Shown in pieces: positions 43,178 through 51,771 of a stretch of 64,000 bases of DNA (within the stretch, counting starts at the first letter, position 1; every line of letters starts with the position of its first letter). A program made the position numbers and the translations under genes. The DNA comes from Rhizobium favelukesii (GTDB taxonomy: Bacteria; Pseudomonadota; Alphaproteobacteria; Rhizobiales; Rhizobiaceae). Under the pieces are notes generated by a model that was not told where the DNA came from, did no database searches, and saw only the letters and a list, made by a program, of their open reading frames with translations. The stretch spans positions 1,240,001 to 1,304,000 of the forward strand of contig NZ_HG916855.1 in NCBI RefSeq assembly GCF_000577275.2, in the 5' to 3' direction.

Positions 43178-44412
43178 TTACCTCCGCGCAAGTTCACCGA
43201 CGACGTCCAGAAGAACGTTCGCGCCGGCGATCAGATGTTCATCGTTGGTCCGTTCCTTCGGGTTGTGGCTGATGCCAGCGACACTTGGAACGAAGATCAT
43301 GGCCGCGGGCGCGATCCTTGCGATCATCTGGGCGTCGTGGCCAGCGCCGGAAGTCATCCGCCTGCTTGTCAGGCCACGATCCTTTGCGGCCTTCTCGATC
43401 TTCGCAACGATGCGCTGATCGAACCGGACCGGCTCGAACCGGGCCAGCCTCTCGACAGACACTTCGACGTGCTCCTCTTGCGATATCGCATCGAGAAATT
43501 CGGCAAGCGCCGCTTCGGCCTGTCTGAGCCGCTCCTCGTCCGGGTCGCGAAGATCCACGGTAAGCGTTGCACGAGACGGAATGACGTTGATGGCGTTCGG
43601 TTCGAAACTGATGCAGCCGACAGTCGCCACCGTCGGCGAATTCGAGTTCTTCGCCCGCTCACGCAGAAAGGTAATGATCCGGGCCGCGGCATAACCTGCA
43701 TCCCGGCGCATGGAGATCGGCGTTGTTCCAGCATGGTTGGCGTCGCCTTCGACCGTCACCTTCTGCCACGAGATGCCCTGTACATTCTCCACAGCTCCGA
43801 TCGTAATGCTTTCACGCTCCAGAACTGGCCCTTGCTCGATATGAAGCTCGATATAAGCGTGCGGTGACAGAAATCCTGGTTCATGTGGTCCTGCATATCC
43901 GATGCGACCAAGCTCTCCTCCAAGCATCGTCCCGTCGGCTCCAACGGTGGCGAGGGCCGTCTCCGTGGGAAGGCCCCCGGCGTAGACCAGCGATCCCATC
44001 ATATCGGGCGCATAGCGCACGCCTTCCTCGTTCGTGAAGGCGGCGACGACGATCGGCCGGGAAGGAGCAAAGCCGTCTTCCTTCAGTGTCTGGATCACCT
44101 CAAGCGCAGACAGCACTCCGTAGCAGCCGTCATAGATGCCGGCATCGATGACGGTATCGATATGAGAGCCCAACATCAGCGGCTTTGCGTCGGTGATGCC
44201 GCAGCCCTCCAAATTCCAAAGATGTTTCCGATGCGATCGACCGCGACTTCCAGCCCCGCATCCGCAATCCAGGCGACAAACTGGTCCCGTCCGAGCTTCT
44301 CCGCGTTAGAAGCTGCAAGCCGCGACAGCCGGCCGTCCGCCTCCCGTGCGATGTCGCCGAGCGTTCTGATGCGCCCGAGCAGGCGCGCGCTATCTATCGA
44401 GTGGCTGCTCAT
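43178..44412 (-). pseudogene. Hydantoinase/carbamoylase-type M20 amidase (HyuC/AllC family), frameshifted
   Basis: The N-terminal 71 residues (MSSHSIDSARLLGRIRTLGD to GNIFGIW) and the following 342 residues are in different frames. Together they make a normal family member of about 412 residues: GSHIDTVIDAGIYDGCYGV, TNEEGVRYAPDMMGS, GDANHAGTTPISMRRDAG and MTSGAGHDAQMIARIAPAAM. The break is at about 44206-44211, where TGGAGGGC lacks one G needed for Trp-Glu-Gly. The family hydrolyses N-carbamoyl amino acids, allantoate or beta-ureidopropionate. Its ATG overlaps the dpaL stop. A second M20 gene downstream is intact. Confidence 0.85.
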
Positions 44413-45620
44413 GCATGATCTCCAGCCGCGTTCCTGGCTGCGACGTCAGATGGAGCAACGCCCACGATTTCTTCGTACTTGCCAGGGTCGGTCGCGCCTT
44501 CGGTGTTGACGAGGAAGATGCGGGAATGTCGATCAAGCGACAGCGCGGCCTTGATGGAGGGATCGGCCACTGCCTTCATCAGACCGGCAAGCCCGACGCC
44601 ACCGCTTTCGCCCGCCACGATCGCCGGGTCGCCGCAGACGGGATTGGCGAGACGGTTCATCACGTCGACCGCGTCTGCCTCGTCCACAGTCATGAAGCCA
44701 TCCGCGACGCGGGACAGAACACGCCACGCGACAAGCGAAGGCTCGTAGCATTCAAGCATCGCCATGATGGTCGGCATGCCGTGGGCGACCGCGACGGGAG
44801 TTCCGGCGCGTGCCGTCTCCAAAAGGCAGGCGGCACGTTCTGGATCGACGACGGTAAAGATCGGTCGCGCGTTGCCGAACTTAATCGCCAGATGGCCGGC
44901 GACGGTTGCAGCAATCCCACCGACGCCGGACTGGATGAAGACGTGTGTCGGAACCTCAGGCATTTGCCTGAGCGCCTCACTGACGAGGGCGGTGTAACCC
45001 TGCATGACCAGTCCGGGGATACGTTCATAGCCCGGCCATGACGTGTCCGACACGATCGTCCAGCCGTTTGCCTCCGCCATCCGGGCGGCCTCCTTCACGC
45101 AATCGTCGTATGTTGCCTGGACACGGACAATCTCGGCGCCGAAGCGGGAGATGGCGGCAACGCGTTCGTCGCTGACGCCCGAGTGCACAAAAATGGCAGC
45201 GCGGGCGCCGACCAGTTCAGCCCCCTGGGCAACCGAGCGGCCATGGTTGCCGTCGGTCGCGCATGCGACCGTCATCGTCGAAGCAACGGCCCGAACCTCG
45301 GGGGACTGAAAGTCGGCCATGCCAAACGGGCGACCGAACCTTCGTTCGGCTTCCTCGAGAACGAGGCGGATGACGGCATATGCTCCGCCGAGCGCCTTGA
45401 AGCTTCCAAGGTCAAGCCGGTGGCCCTCGTCCTTGATATGTATGGAGGCGACGCCAAGTTCGGCGGCAAGCCCGGGGAGGGACCGGAGCGGCGTTTCGAA
45501 ATGATTGTCCCGAAACGAGAGATGATGCTCCACCTGCCGGGCGGCAGCGGGTCCGAGCATCGAGACATCCCTTTGATCGAGCGCCTGGCAATAGTGGTCA
45601 GTCGTGTTCGAAAGAAACAT
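44409..45620 (-). CDS. dpaL: Diaminopropionate ammonia-lyase
   Basis: PLP enzyme of fold type II, 403 residues, matching 2,3-diaminopropionate ammonia-lyase (YgeX-like), which releases pyruvate and two ammonia. Seen: HIKDEGHRLDLGSFKALGGAYAV with the Schiff-base Lys near residue 74, VACATDGNHGRSVAQGA, QSGVGGIAATVAGHL (glycine loop) and AGESGGVGLAGLMKA. In enterobacteria ygeX is followed by an M20 gene (ygeY), and here too amidohydrolases follow. It is the first gene of the operon and divergent from an Lrp regulator. The ribosome site is weak. Confidence 0.88.
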   Translation of the reverse strand: MFLSNTTDHYCQALDQRDVSMLGPAAARQVEHHLSFRDNHFETPLRSLPGLAAELGVASIHIKDEGHRLDLGSFKALGGAYAVIRLVLEEAERRFGRPFGMADFQSPEVRAVASTMTVACATDGNHGRSVAQGAELVGARAAIFVHSGVSDERVAAISRFGAEIVRVQATYDDCVKEAARMAEANGWTIVSDTSWPGYERIPGLVMQGYTALVSEALRQMPEVPTHVFIQSGVGGIAATVAGHLAIKFGNARPIFTVVDPERAACLLETARAGTPVAVAHGMPTIMAMLECYEPSLVAWRVLSRVADGFMTVDEADAVDVMNRLANPVCGDPAIVAGESGGVGLAGLMKAVADPSIKAALSLDRHSRIFLVNTEGATDPGKYEEIVGVAPSDVAARNAAGDHA

Positions 45621-45727
45621 TTTGTCTGCCTGTCTGGTGGGCCCGACGCGAATCTATTGCAAGGGCGACGAAAAAAGCGCTGATATTCGGGGAAGTTTTT
45701 GCAATTTTGTTTCATCGGAGAGCTTGT

Positions 45728-46228
45728 GTGAACAACCGACTGCAGGCGTCTCGTCTGGACGAGTTCGATCGGAAGATCCTGGCTGTCTTGCAAAGGGACA
45801 ACACGACGCCGCTCAGGACCATCGGCGACGCGGTCAACCTGTCGGCACCCGCCGTCCAGAGACGGATCAAGCGAATGCGGGAAGAAGGGGTCATCAAGGC
45901 CGACGTTGCAATCGTTGATCCGGACGCCGTCGGGCAGTCCATAACCATCTTCGTGGAAGTCGAGGTCATCAGCGAGACCGCGCAGCAGATCGAGCACGCG
46001 AAGAAGGAGTTCGCAGCCTCTCAGGAGATCCAGCAGTGCTACTATGTCACCGGAGAGGCTGATTTCGTCCTGGTCATCGTCGTTCCCACGATGGCCGACT
46101 ACGAGGCTCTGACGCGACGGCTCTTCTTCGGCAACAACAACGTCAAGCGTTTCCGCACGTTCGTTGCCATGGATCGGGTGAAGGTCGGCTTGGCGATCGA
46201 TATCAACCGTCGATCAGGCGCCGCTTAA
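45728..46228 (+). CDS. Lrp/AsnC-family regulator
   Basis: Regulator of 166 residues from GTG 45728, with GGAGAG 6 bases upstream. It has an N-terminal HTH (LDEFDRKILAVLQRDNTTPLRTIGDAVNLSAPAVQRRIKRMREEGVI) and a C-terminal RAM domain (QQCYYVTGEADFVLVIVVPTMADYEAL). The family senses amino acids and often controls a divergent catabolic gene; dpaL starts 108 bases away on the other strand, so it is the probable target. Confidence 0.92.
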   Translation: MNNRLQASRLDEFDRKILAVLQRDNTTPLRTIGDAVNLSAPAVQRRIKRMREEGVIKADVAIVDPDAVGQSITIFVEVEVISETAQQIEHAKKEFAASQEIQQCYYVTGEADFVLVIVVPTMADYEALTRRLFFGNNNVKRFRTFVAMDRVKVGLAIDINRRSGAA

Positions 46229-46344
46229 GTTTGCGATCATCCTTAGGGGCGAGCCTGCCACGCGCTTCGCCGGCGGCGCCGACCCGTGCGGGTCTGGTGA
46301 TGGCGCCTGTTGCGACGAGCCCGACGCTCTTTGCCCTCACAATC

Positions 46345-46628
46345 TTACTGTGCAGCGCGCAGTGGTCCGAGCGTGACGTCCGTCGTGTCGTTCTCGCGCA
46401 TGATGTTGATGAAGTTGTCGTGGAAATGCCGGGTGTGCGCGTGGGCGAGTTCGTCGGCGAGATCCACGTTCCTGTCGCGGATCGCTTCCAGCATCTGGCT
46501 GTGCTCGTCGGTCAGAAGATATCCCTCGTGAGTCCGTTCAAGATATTCGAAGTGGAGGTGCAGCATCCGCTGTCCCTGGGACAGAAGCTTCTCGTAGAAG
46601 GAGGCCAGATATTGGTTCTTGCCGGCGT
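46345..46628 (-). pseudogene. C-terminal remnant of a GntR/FCD-family regulator
   Basis: Minus-strand residues AGKNQYLASFYEKLLSQGQR, then MLHLHFEYLERTHEGYLLTD and EHSQMLEAIRDRNVDLADEL with AHAHTRHFHDNFINIM, follow the last helices of an FCD ligand domain, with the conserved His pattern H..M..AI and A..H...H. No helix-turn-helix part precedes it; the frame joins directly to the end of the LacI gene at 46642. An insertion or deletion seems to have removed the first two thirds. Confidence 0.6.
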
Positions 46629-46641
46629 GGGGCGCGGTTGC

Positions 46642-47676
46642 TTATACGCTCTCGGGCGTGATGATCTCGAACGGCACCACGCGCTGCAGTATCGTGTCTC
46701 CGCGGTTTTCCAGTGCAGTCACCATCGTTGCGATCAACTCCTCGGAAATCTTGTCCAACGGATGACATAAGGCTGCCGTGATCAGACCCTCGGTCAACCC
46801 CTTGCGCGTCTCGGGGCCGATGTCGCGACATATGACGCGCACCCGGCTGCGCCTTACATCGTCGCATTCGCGTAGCGCCTTCAAAACGCCAGAGATTCCG
46901 CCGCCGACGATGTATATCCCTCGCAAGTCGTCCGAATGTGCGAGCAGCTCGCGAACCATCTGATAGGCTTGGTGGGATTCCTCGTGTGTCGGTCGGCTGT
47001 CGTCGATTTGGAGATCAGGCGCGTGCTCGCGCATGTAGGAACGGAAACTCGCATCGCATATGTCCTGGCACTGGTATCGATGGTTCCCAATGAAGACGGC
47101 TATCCGGCCGGCGTCGGGGATCGTCTGGGCCAAAAACCATGCCGCAGTCCTCCCCAACTTCCAATTGTCCGTTCCAACGTAGCCCGCCCGATCAGGCGCC
47201 GATTGATCCGTGATATAGGTCACCACCGGCTTGCCACTGGTGCGCAGTGAGTGGATCGTCTGTCCTATAAGGGGGTGATCTCCGGCGATAATGGCAACGG
47301 CATCACACCGCTCGCCGAGCGCAGCGAGCCGATTTGCAATATTCTGGGGTTCGAGGACGTCGACGAATTCGACTATGGGCTCAACCTTGTCATTGACCCG
47401 TCGCGATGCCGCTTCGATGATCTTCGATCCGAAAAGTCGATAAAGATCCCGGCTCGACTGCTGGAGCAGAAAACCGAATCTGTAACTTGGAAGGGCGTGG
47501 CGCAAGCGATCCTCAATCACGCCGAGACCATAGAAGCCAATTTGCTCGGCCGCGCGTTCGACCTTCTCGATCGTCCGCGGGCGCACGGACGCCGAGCCCG
47601 CCAAAATCCGATTGACGGTAGCAACGCTGACGTTCGCTGTGCGAGCGAGATCGGCAATCGTGGGACGTGTCTTCAT
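46642..47676 (-). CDS. LacI-family regulator of the sugar/polyol locus
   Basis: Regulator of 344 residues from ATG 47676: HTH PTIADLARTANVSVATVNRILAGSASVRPRT, then a periplasmic-binding-like ligand domain (RFGFLLQQSSRDLYRLFGSKII, VAIIAGDHPLIGQTI, GYVGTDNWKLGRTAAWFL, RIAVFIGNHRYQCQD). The ligand domain is of the ribose/inositol type, like the neighbouring binding protein. The ATGs at 47700 and 47736 would place the start inside a large inverted repeat, so 47676 is preferred. It is divergent from the importer genes and most likely controls them through that repeat. Confidence 0.9.
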   Translation of the reverse strand: MKTRPTIADLARTANVSVATVNRILAGSASVRPRTIEKVERAAEQIGFYGLGVIEDRLRHALPSYRFGFLLQQSSRDLYRLFGSKIIEAASRRVNDKVEPIVEFVDVLEPQNIANRLAALGERCDAVAIIAGDHPLIGQTIHSLRTSGKPVVTYITDQSAPDRAGYVGTDNWKLGRTAAWFLAQTIPDAGRIAVFIGNHRYQCQDICDASFRSYMREHAPDLQIDDSRPTHEESHQAYQMVRELLAHSDDLRGIYIVGGGISGVLKALRECDDVRRSRVRVICRDIGPETRKGLTEGLITAALCHPLDKISEELIATMVTALENRGDTILQRVVPFEIITPESV

Positions 47677-47694
47677 GAGATTTTCCGCATCAAT

Positions 47695-47736
47695 TTGCAT
47701 TGATATAGAAGATACAAAATATCTATTCCAATGCAA
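47695..47736. promoter_or_regulatory. Large inverted repeat, likely LacI operator
   Basis: TTGCATTG (47695-47702) and CAATGCAA (47729-47736) are perfect outer arms around a common centre; a second matched block (ATAGA at 47705-47709 with TCTAT at 47722-47726) lies inside. The 42-base dyad sits between the divergent LacI and binding-protein genes, upstream of both starts. Confidence 0.65.
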
Positions 47737-47836
47737 TGGTTGTTTCGAATAAACATTCTATTTGCTAACTCTTCTCTCGCGTTGCCGGGATCGCTCAGGG
47801 AGATGTTATCCCGCGTGCAACTTGGGAGGAAGTTCT

Positions 47837-48814
47837 ATGCAGTTTTCAAAAGCCGTCCTGAAAGGGGCGCTGTCCCTTGCAGCCGTCGTGGCGCTCGGCG
47901 CATCCACCGTGCTGGCCGCCAATATCGCAGTTGTCGGCGGCAAGACAGACGACGAGTTCTGGAGCCGGATCAAGAAGGGCGTGGATGATGCTCGTCTGGT
48001 TGTCGAAAAGAATGGTGGCTCGGTCAGCTATCTTCAGCTTCAAACCTATGACAATCTTGGTCCGGACGCCGCCCAGCTCGTTCGCACCGCGATGAGCCAG
48101 GGCGTCACGGGTATCGTTGTGCCGGACTGGGTTCCGGAAGCTGAGGACGAGGCGATCAAGGCTGCGGTCCAGGCGGGGATCAAAGTCATTCTCATGAATG
48201 CCGGCAACATCGAAAAGGCGCGTGAACTGGGCGCGATCAACTATGTTGGCTCCGATGAGTACGTGGCAGGCAAGGCAGGCGGTGAATATCTCGGATCGAA
48301 AGGCGCAAAAAATGTCATTTGTGTCAACACGGTTCCAGGTGCTGCCAATCAGGAAGCCCGCTGTAAAGGCGTGATCGACGGTATTGCGGCGAAAGGCGGA
48401 CAGGGCAAGCAGCTTCCCCTTCCTGCGACGAGCTTCGGGGATCAGACCGCAATTGCGGAGGCGGTGAAGGCCACGCTTCTCCAGGACGACAGCATTGACG
48501 GTATCATAAATGTCAGCGCAACAGATGCCGATGCAGCCGCAAGCGGGATCAACCAGGCAGGAAAGGTCGGCAAGGTATCGCACGGTACCTTCGATCTCAA
48601 CGCTTCGGGGTTGGCCCGCATCAAGGATGGCGCGCAGACCTTCGCCATCGATCAGCAGCCGTATCTGCAGTCGATCCTCAGTGTGACGCTGCTGGCGTCG
48701 CATCTCGACTATGGAACGAACCTTCCGACTGCGCCGGTCCTGACCGGCCCAGGCATCGTCGACGCATCCAACATCGATGCAACCATGGCCGGCGTCAAAA
48801 GCGGCGCCCGATAG
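47837..48814 (+). CDS. Sugar/polyol ABC transporter substrate-binding protein
   Basis: Periplasmic binding protein of 325 residues from ATG 47837 (site GGGAGGAAG). Signal peptide MQFSKAVLKGALSLAAVVAL with cleavage near STVLA-AN, then a type 1 (ribose-like) fold: NIAVVGGKTDDEFWSRIKKG, GVTGIVVPDWVPEAEDEAIKAA, NYVGSDEYVAGKAGGEYL, VNTVPGAANQEARCKGVIDGI and DQQPYLQSILSV. A ligand such as a pentose, hexose or inositol is likely. The importer continues with a permease and ATPase. A strong hairpin follows the stop. Confidence 0.92.
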   Translation: MQFSKAVLKGALSLAAVVALGASTVLAANIAVVGGKTDDEFWSRIKKGVDDARLVVEKNGGSVSYLQLQTYDNLGPDAAQLVRTAMSQGVTGIVVPDWVPEAEDEAIKAAVQAGIKVILMNAGNIEKARELGAINYVGSDEYVAGKAGGEYLGSKGAKNVICVNTVPGAANQEARCKGVIDGIAAKGGQGKQLPLPATSFGDQTAIAEAVKATLLQDDSIDGIINVSATDADAAASGINQAGKVGKVSHGTFDLNASGLARIKDGAQTFAIDQQPYLQSILSVTLLASHLDYGTNLPTAPVLTGPGIVDASNIDATMAGVKSGAR

Positions 48815-48831
48815 TCGGTTCTCGTCAAGCC

Positions 48832-48856
48832 CGACCCGCAGGACCGCTGCGGGTCG
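48832..48856 (+). terminator. Strong hairpin after the binding-protein gene
   Basis: CGACCCGCAG and CTGCGGGTCG form a perfect 10-base stem with a 5-base loop. No T-run follows. Such stems after a binding-protein gene usually stabilise its mRNA or limit read-through into the permease gene, giving more binding protein than permease. Confidence 0.7.
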
Positions 48857-48901
48857 AAGACGAACAGCACTTCGGTTCGAAGCCTTGTAAGGATTTTGCA
48901 C

Positions 48902-49897
48902 ATGAACACTCTGTCAGTAGGCAACCTCTTGCGGCGCCCCGAGGCGGGCGCGTTCCTCGGGCTCGTCGGGGTGCTTGCGTTCTTCATCATCTTTGGAAGC
49001 ACCAAGTTTCTCGAACCGGCCGGAGCAGCAAGCTGGCTGAACGTCGCCGCCAACCTCGGCATCGTCGCCCTGCCGATCGGCCTGTTGATGATCGCCGGTG
49101 ACCTCGACATTTCAATCGGTGCCATGATCCCCGCAGGATCGATGACCATCGCAATCATCTCCGGCTTCTACGGTCTCCCGATCTGGGTTGGTATGCTCGG
49201 CTCCATCGGCATAGGGCTCATAGTGGGGCTCGTGAATGACTATCTGGTCGTCAGAACCGCGGTTCCCTCACTCATTGTCACGCTCGGCACACTGTTTGCG
49301 GTCCAGGGCCTGATGCTCGGCGTATCGGTTCTCGTCACAGGAACCACCAGCGTGCCGCTAACAGCGGATCCCTGGGCGAAGTTCCTCTTCGGTCAGTTCC
49401 TGTTAGGCTCCTTCCAGGTGATCATCATCTGGTGGATTGCAATCACCGCCCTCTTCGTCTTCTTCATCCATCTGTCTCCCTATGGGAACTGGATCTTCGC
49501 GATGGGCGGAGACAGGGTCAGCGCCCGTAATGCAGGCATTCCGACAGCTGGGCTGACCATCATCCTGTTCGTTCTTTCCTCCACGAGCGCGTCGTTCGTC
49601 GGCATGTGCCAGGCGATCCTGTTCAACTCGGCCCAGGTCTCGGGAGGCATGACGTTCATTTTCAACGCCATCATCTCGGTCGTCGTCGGCGGTGTGCTTC
49701 TGACCGGAGGCTTCGGATCCGTGATCGGCATCTTCTTCGGCACGATCACCTTCGCGGTCGTCAATCAGGGCATCTACTTCACCACCTTCGACCGCAACTG
49801 GTCGAGCCTGATCATCGGCGTGATGCTTCTGATTGCCGTGCTCATGAACAACACGTTCCGTCACATGGCGCTGACCTACTCGCCGAAGAAGAAGTGA
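48902..49897 (+). CDS. ABC transporter permease, ribose/inositol type
   Basis: Inner-membrane protein of 331 residues from ATG 48902 (TAAGGA 10 bases upstream) with about nine hydrophobic segments. The family signature region is GDLDISIGAMIPAGSMTIA near the third segment, and GGDRVSARNAGIPTAGLTIILFVLSS is the loop that contacts the ATPase (EAA-like). GGVLLTGGFGSVIGIFFGTI lies near the end. Partner of the binding protein before and the ATPase after it (9-base gap). Confidence 0.92.
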   Translation: MNTLSVGNLLRRPEAGAFLGLVGVLAFFIIFGSTKFLEPAGAASWLNVAANLGIVALPIGLLMIAGDLDISIGAMIPAGSMTIAIISGFYGLPIWVGMLGSIGIGLIVGLVNDYLVVRTAVPSLIVTLGTLFAVQGLMLGVSVLVTGTTSVPLTADPWAKFLFGQFLLGSFQVIIIWWIAITALFVFFIHLSPYGNWIFAMGGDRVSARNAGIPTAGLTIILFVLSSTSASFVGMCQAILFNSAQVSGGMTFIFNAIISVVVGGVLLTGGFGSVIGIFFGTITFAVVNQGIYFTTFDRNWSSLIIGVMLLIAVLMNNTFRHMALTYSPKKK

Positions 49898-49906
49898 GGA
49901 CAGGAT

Positions 49907-50719
49907 ATGAAAACGCCAATTCTCGAGCTTGAGAACGTCAATAAATCCTTCGGTCCGATCGACGTCCTGCACAACATCACGCTGAAGGTTCATCCAGGCG
50001 AAGTCTTATGTCTGCTTGGCGACAACGGTGCAGGCAAGTCCACGCTCATCAAGACCTTCGCCGGCGTTTACAAGCCGACGAGCGGCACGGTGAAGTTCGA
50101 AGGAAGGGCCCTGACCTTCAACAATCCGCGCGAAGCCGCCGATATGGGCATCGCGACTGTCCACCAGTTCGGCGGTACCTTCCCGTTGATGAGCATCGGC
50201 CGTTCATTCTTCGTCGGCCGGGAACCGACCAAGGGCTTCGGCCCCTTCAAGATCTACGATCGCAAGAAGGCCAACGAGATCGCGGTAAAGGCCGTGCGGG
50301 AGTTCGGCATCACGCGCATCGACGACGGAGACCGCCTGATTGGCGGGTTGTCCGGCGGTGAACGACAATCGCTGGCGATCGCACGCGCTGTCCATTTCGG
50401 GGCGAGAGTGCTCATTCTCGACGAGCCGACGGCGGCGCTCGGCGTCAAGGAGGCCGCGCACGTTCTGCGCATCGTGCTCGAGGCGCGGCGTCGCGGCCTG
50501 GCAGTGATCTTCATCACCCACAACGTCATCCATGCGATGACCGTCGGCGACCACTTCGCCGTCCTGATCAAGGGCGAGAAAGCAGCCGATTTCCGCAAGG
50601 GCGAGAAGACCCGAGAGGAGATCACCGACCTCATGGCTGGCGGCGAGGCGATGGCCGAACTTGAAGCCGAGATCGAAGCTCACTCGTCCGCCAATAGCGG
50701 ACAACCAATAGCGGTCTGA
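49907..50719 (+). CDS. ABC transporter ATPase, single-domain (FrcA-like)
   Basis: ATPase of 270 residues: Walker A GDNGAGKST near 40, signature LSGGERQSLAIARA near 148, Walker B VLILDEPTAALG and switch His in IFITHNVIH. Ribose-type importers usually have a doubled ATPase of about 500 residues; the single-domain form is found in the rhizobial fructose-type FrcBCA and related systems, so it must act as a homodimer. It is followed by a short hairpin and by the catabolic genes. Confidence 0.92.
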   Translation: MKTPILELENVNKSFGPIDVLHNITLKVHPGEVLCLLGDNGAGKSTLIKTFAGVYKPTSGTVKFEGRALTFNNPREAADMGIATVHQFGGTFPLMSIGRSFFVGREPTKGFGPFKIYDRKKANEIAVKAVREFGITRIDDGDRLIGGLSGGERQSLAIARAVHFGARVLILDEPTAALGVKEAAHVLRIVLEARRRGLAVIFITHNVIHAMTVGDHFAVLIKGEKAADFRKGEKTREEITDLMAGGEAMAELEAEIEAHSSANSGQPIAV

Positions 50720-50759
50720 CCCTCCGCGGAACGGACACAACAAGACAACGACATCGGCT

Positions 50760-50777
50760 CACCCGCCCTCGCGGGTG
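50760..50777 (+). terminator. Hairpin between ATPase and TIM-barrel gene
   Basis: CACCCGC pairs with GCGGGTG around a 4-base loop, with no T-run. It may reduce read-through or protect the mRNA end between import and catabolic genes. Confidence 0.5.
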
Positions 50778-50814
50778 GGGCTGGCAAGTGTAACCATCTT
50801 ACGGGTGAACAGTC

Positions 50815-51717
50815 ATGAAAATCGCGCTCGACCCCTTTATGCATCGCCACCTTTCGCTCGAGCAGCTCCCCTCGAAAGTCGCCGAACTCGGCTATGAGTG
50901 GATCGAGCTCAGCCCTCGGGCCGACTTTCTCGAGTGGTTCAAGGCGCCGCGGGTGTTCCCGTCCAGGATAAAGTCCTTCAAGAAGGCGCTCGTTGACGCC
51001 AACGTCGGCATCGCGTCGCTCCTGCCGATGTATCGTTGGGCGTCCAATGACGAGACTGAGCGGCAGGCAGCCGTCCGGCACTGGAAACGCGCCATCGAGA
51101 TCGCCGTCGAACTCGGCGTCGACACGATGAACTCCGAATTCGGTCGGGGACCGCATCCCGACAAGGGCTCCTGCTACTGCTGCCACACGGGATCGATGAT
51201 CGAGGCATGCGAGGACGCCTGGTGGCGGTCGATGGAGGAACTCGTTCCGATCTTCGAACGCGAAGGCATCAACCTTAATGTCGAGCCGCATCCGGAAGAC
51301 TGGTGCGAGACGCTGCAGCCGGCGCTTGACATCATCCGGACGGTCAACTCCAAGAACGTCAAGTTCCTCTATTGCGCGCCGCATACGTTCTACTTCGGCG
51401 ACGACACCAAGGCGATGCTGCGCGAGGCGAAAGACGTTCTCGCCCACGTCCATGTCGGCGATACCTTCAACCACAAGGCATCATCGGGTCTCCGTTACAT
51501 CCTGAATCCTCCCGGCACCAATGCCCGCGTTCACCAGCATCTCAACATCGGCCAGGGTGAGGTCCCGTGGGACGACTTTTTCGGAACGCTCGCCGAGATC
51601 GGCTTCGACGGCATCATGACGTCCTGCGTGTTCGCCTGGGAAGACAAGGCTGACCAGTCCGGCAAGTTCATGTGCACCGAAATGCAGCGTTACGTCGACA
51701 CGTACGCAGCGAAGTGA
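50815..51717 (+). CDS. Sugar phosphate isomerase/epimerase-like TIM barrel (first copy)
   Basis: Xylose-isomerase-like barrel of 300 residues. Candidate metal or acid-base residues are in NLNVEPHPEDWCE, VKFLYCAPHTFYFGDD, HVHVGDTFNHKASSG and RVHQHLNIGQGEVPWDDFF. A cysteine cluster CYCCH is unusual. Members isomerise, epimerise or dehydrate keto sugars and inositols with a divalent metal. It is co-directional with a Gfo/Idh/MocA dehydrogenase 54 bases downstream, so it may act on an oxidised substrate. Exact reaction unknown. Confidence 0.85.
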   Translation: MKIALDPFMHRHLSLEQLPSKVAELGYEWIELSPRADFLEWFKAPRVFPSRIKSFKKALVDANVGIASLLPMYRWASNDETERQAAVRHWKRAIEIAVELGVDTMNSEFGRGPHPDKGSCYCCHTGSMIEACEDAWWRSMEELVPIFEREGINLNVEPHPEDWCETLQPALDIIRTVNSKNVKFLYCAPHTFYFGDDTKAMLREAKDVLAHVHVGDTFNHKASSGLRYILNPPGTNARVHQHLNIGQGEVPWDDFFGTLAEIGFDGIMTSCVFAWEDKADQSGKFMCTEMQRYVDTYAAK

Positions 51718-51771
51718 CGCCTCAGCGACCCTGCGGCGCGCAAGGCGCGCGGCTTCCTGGAAGGACGGAAA

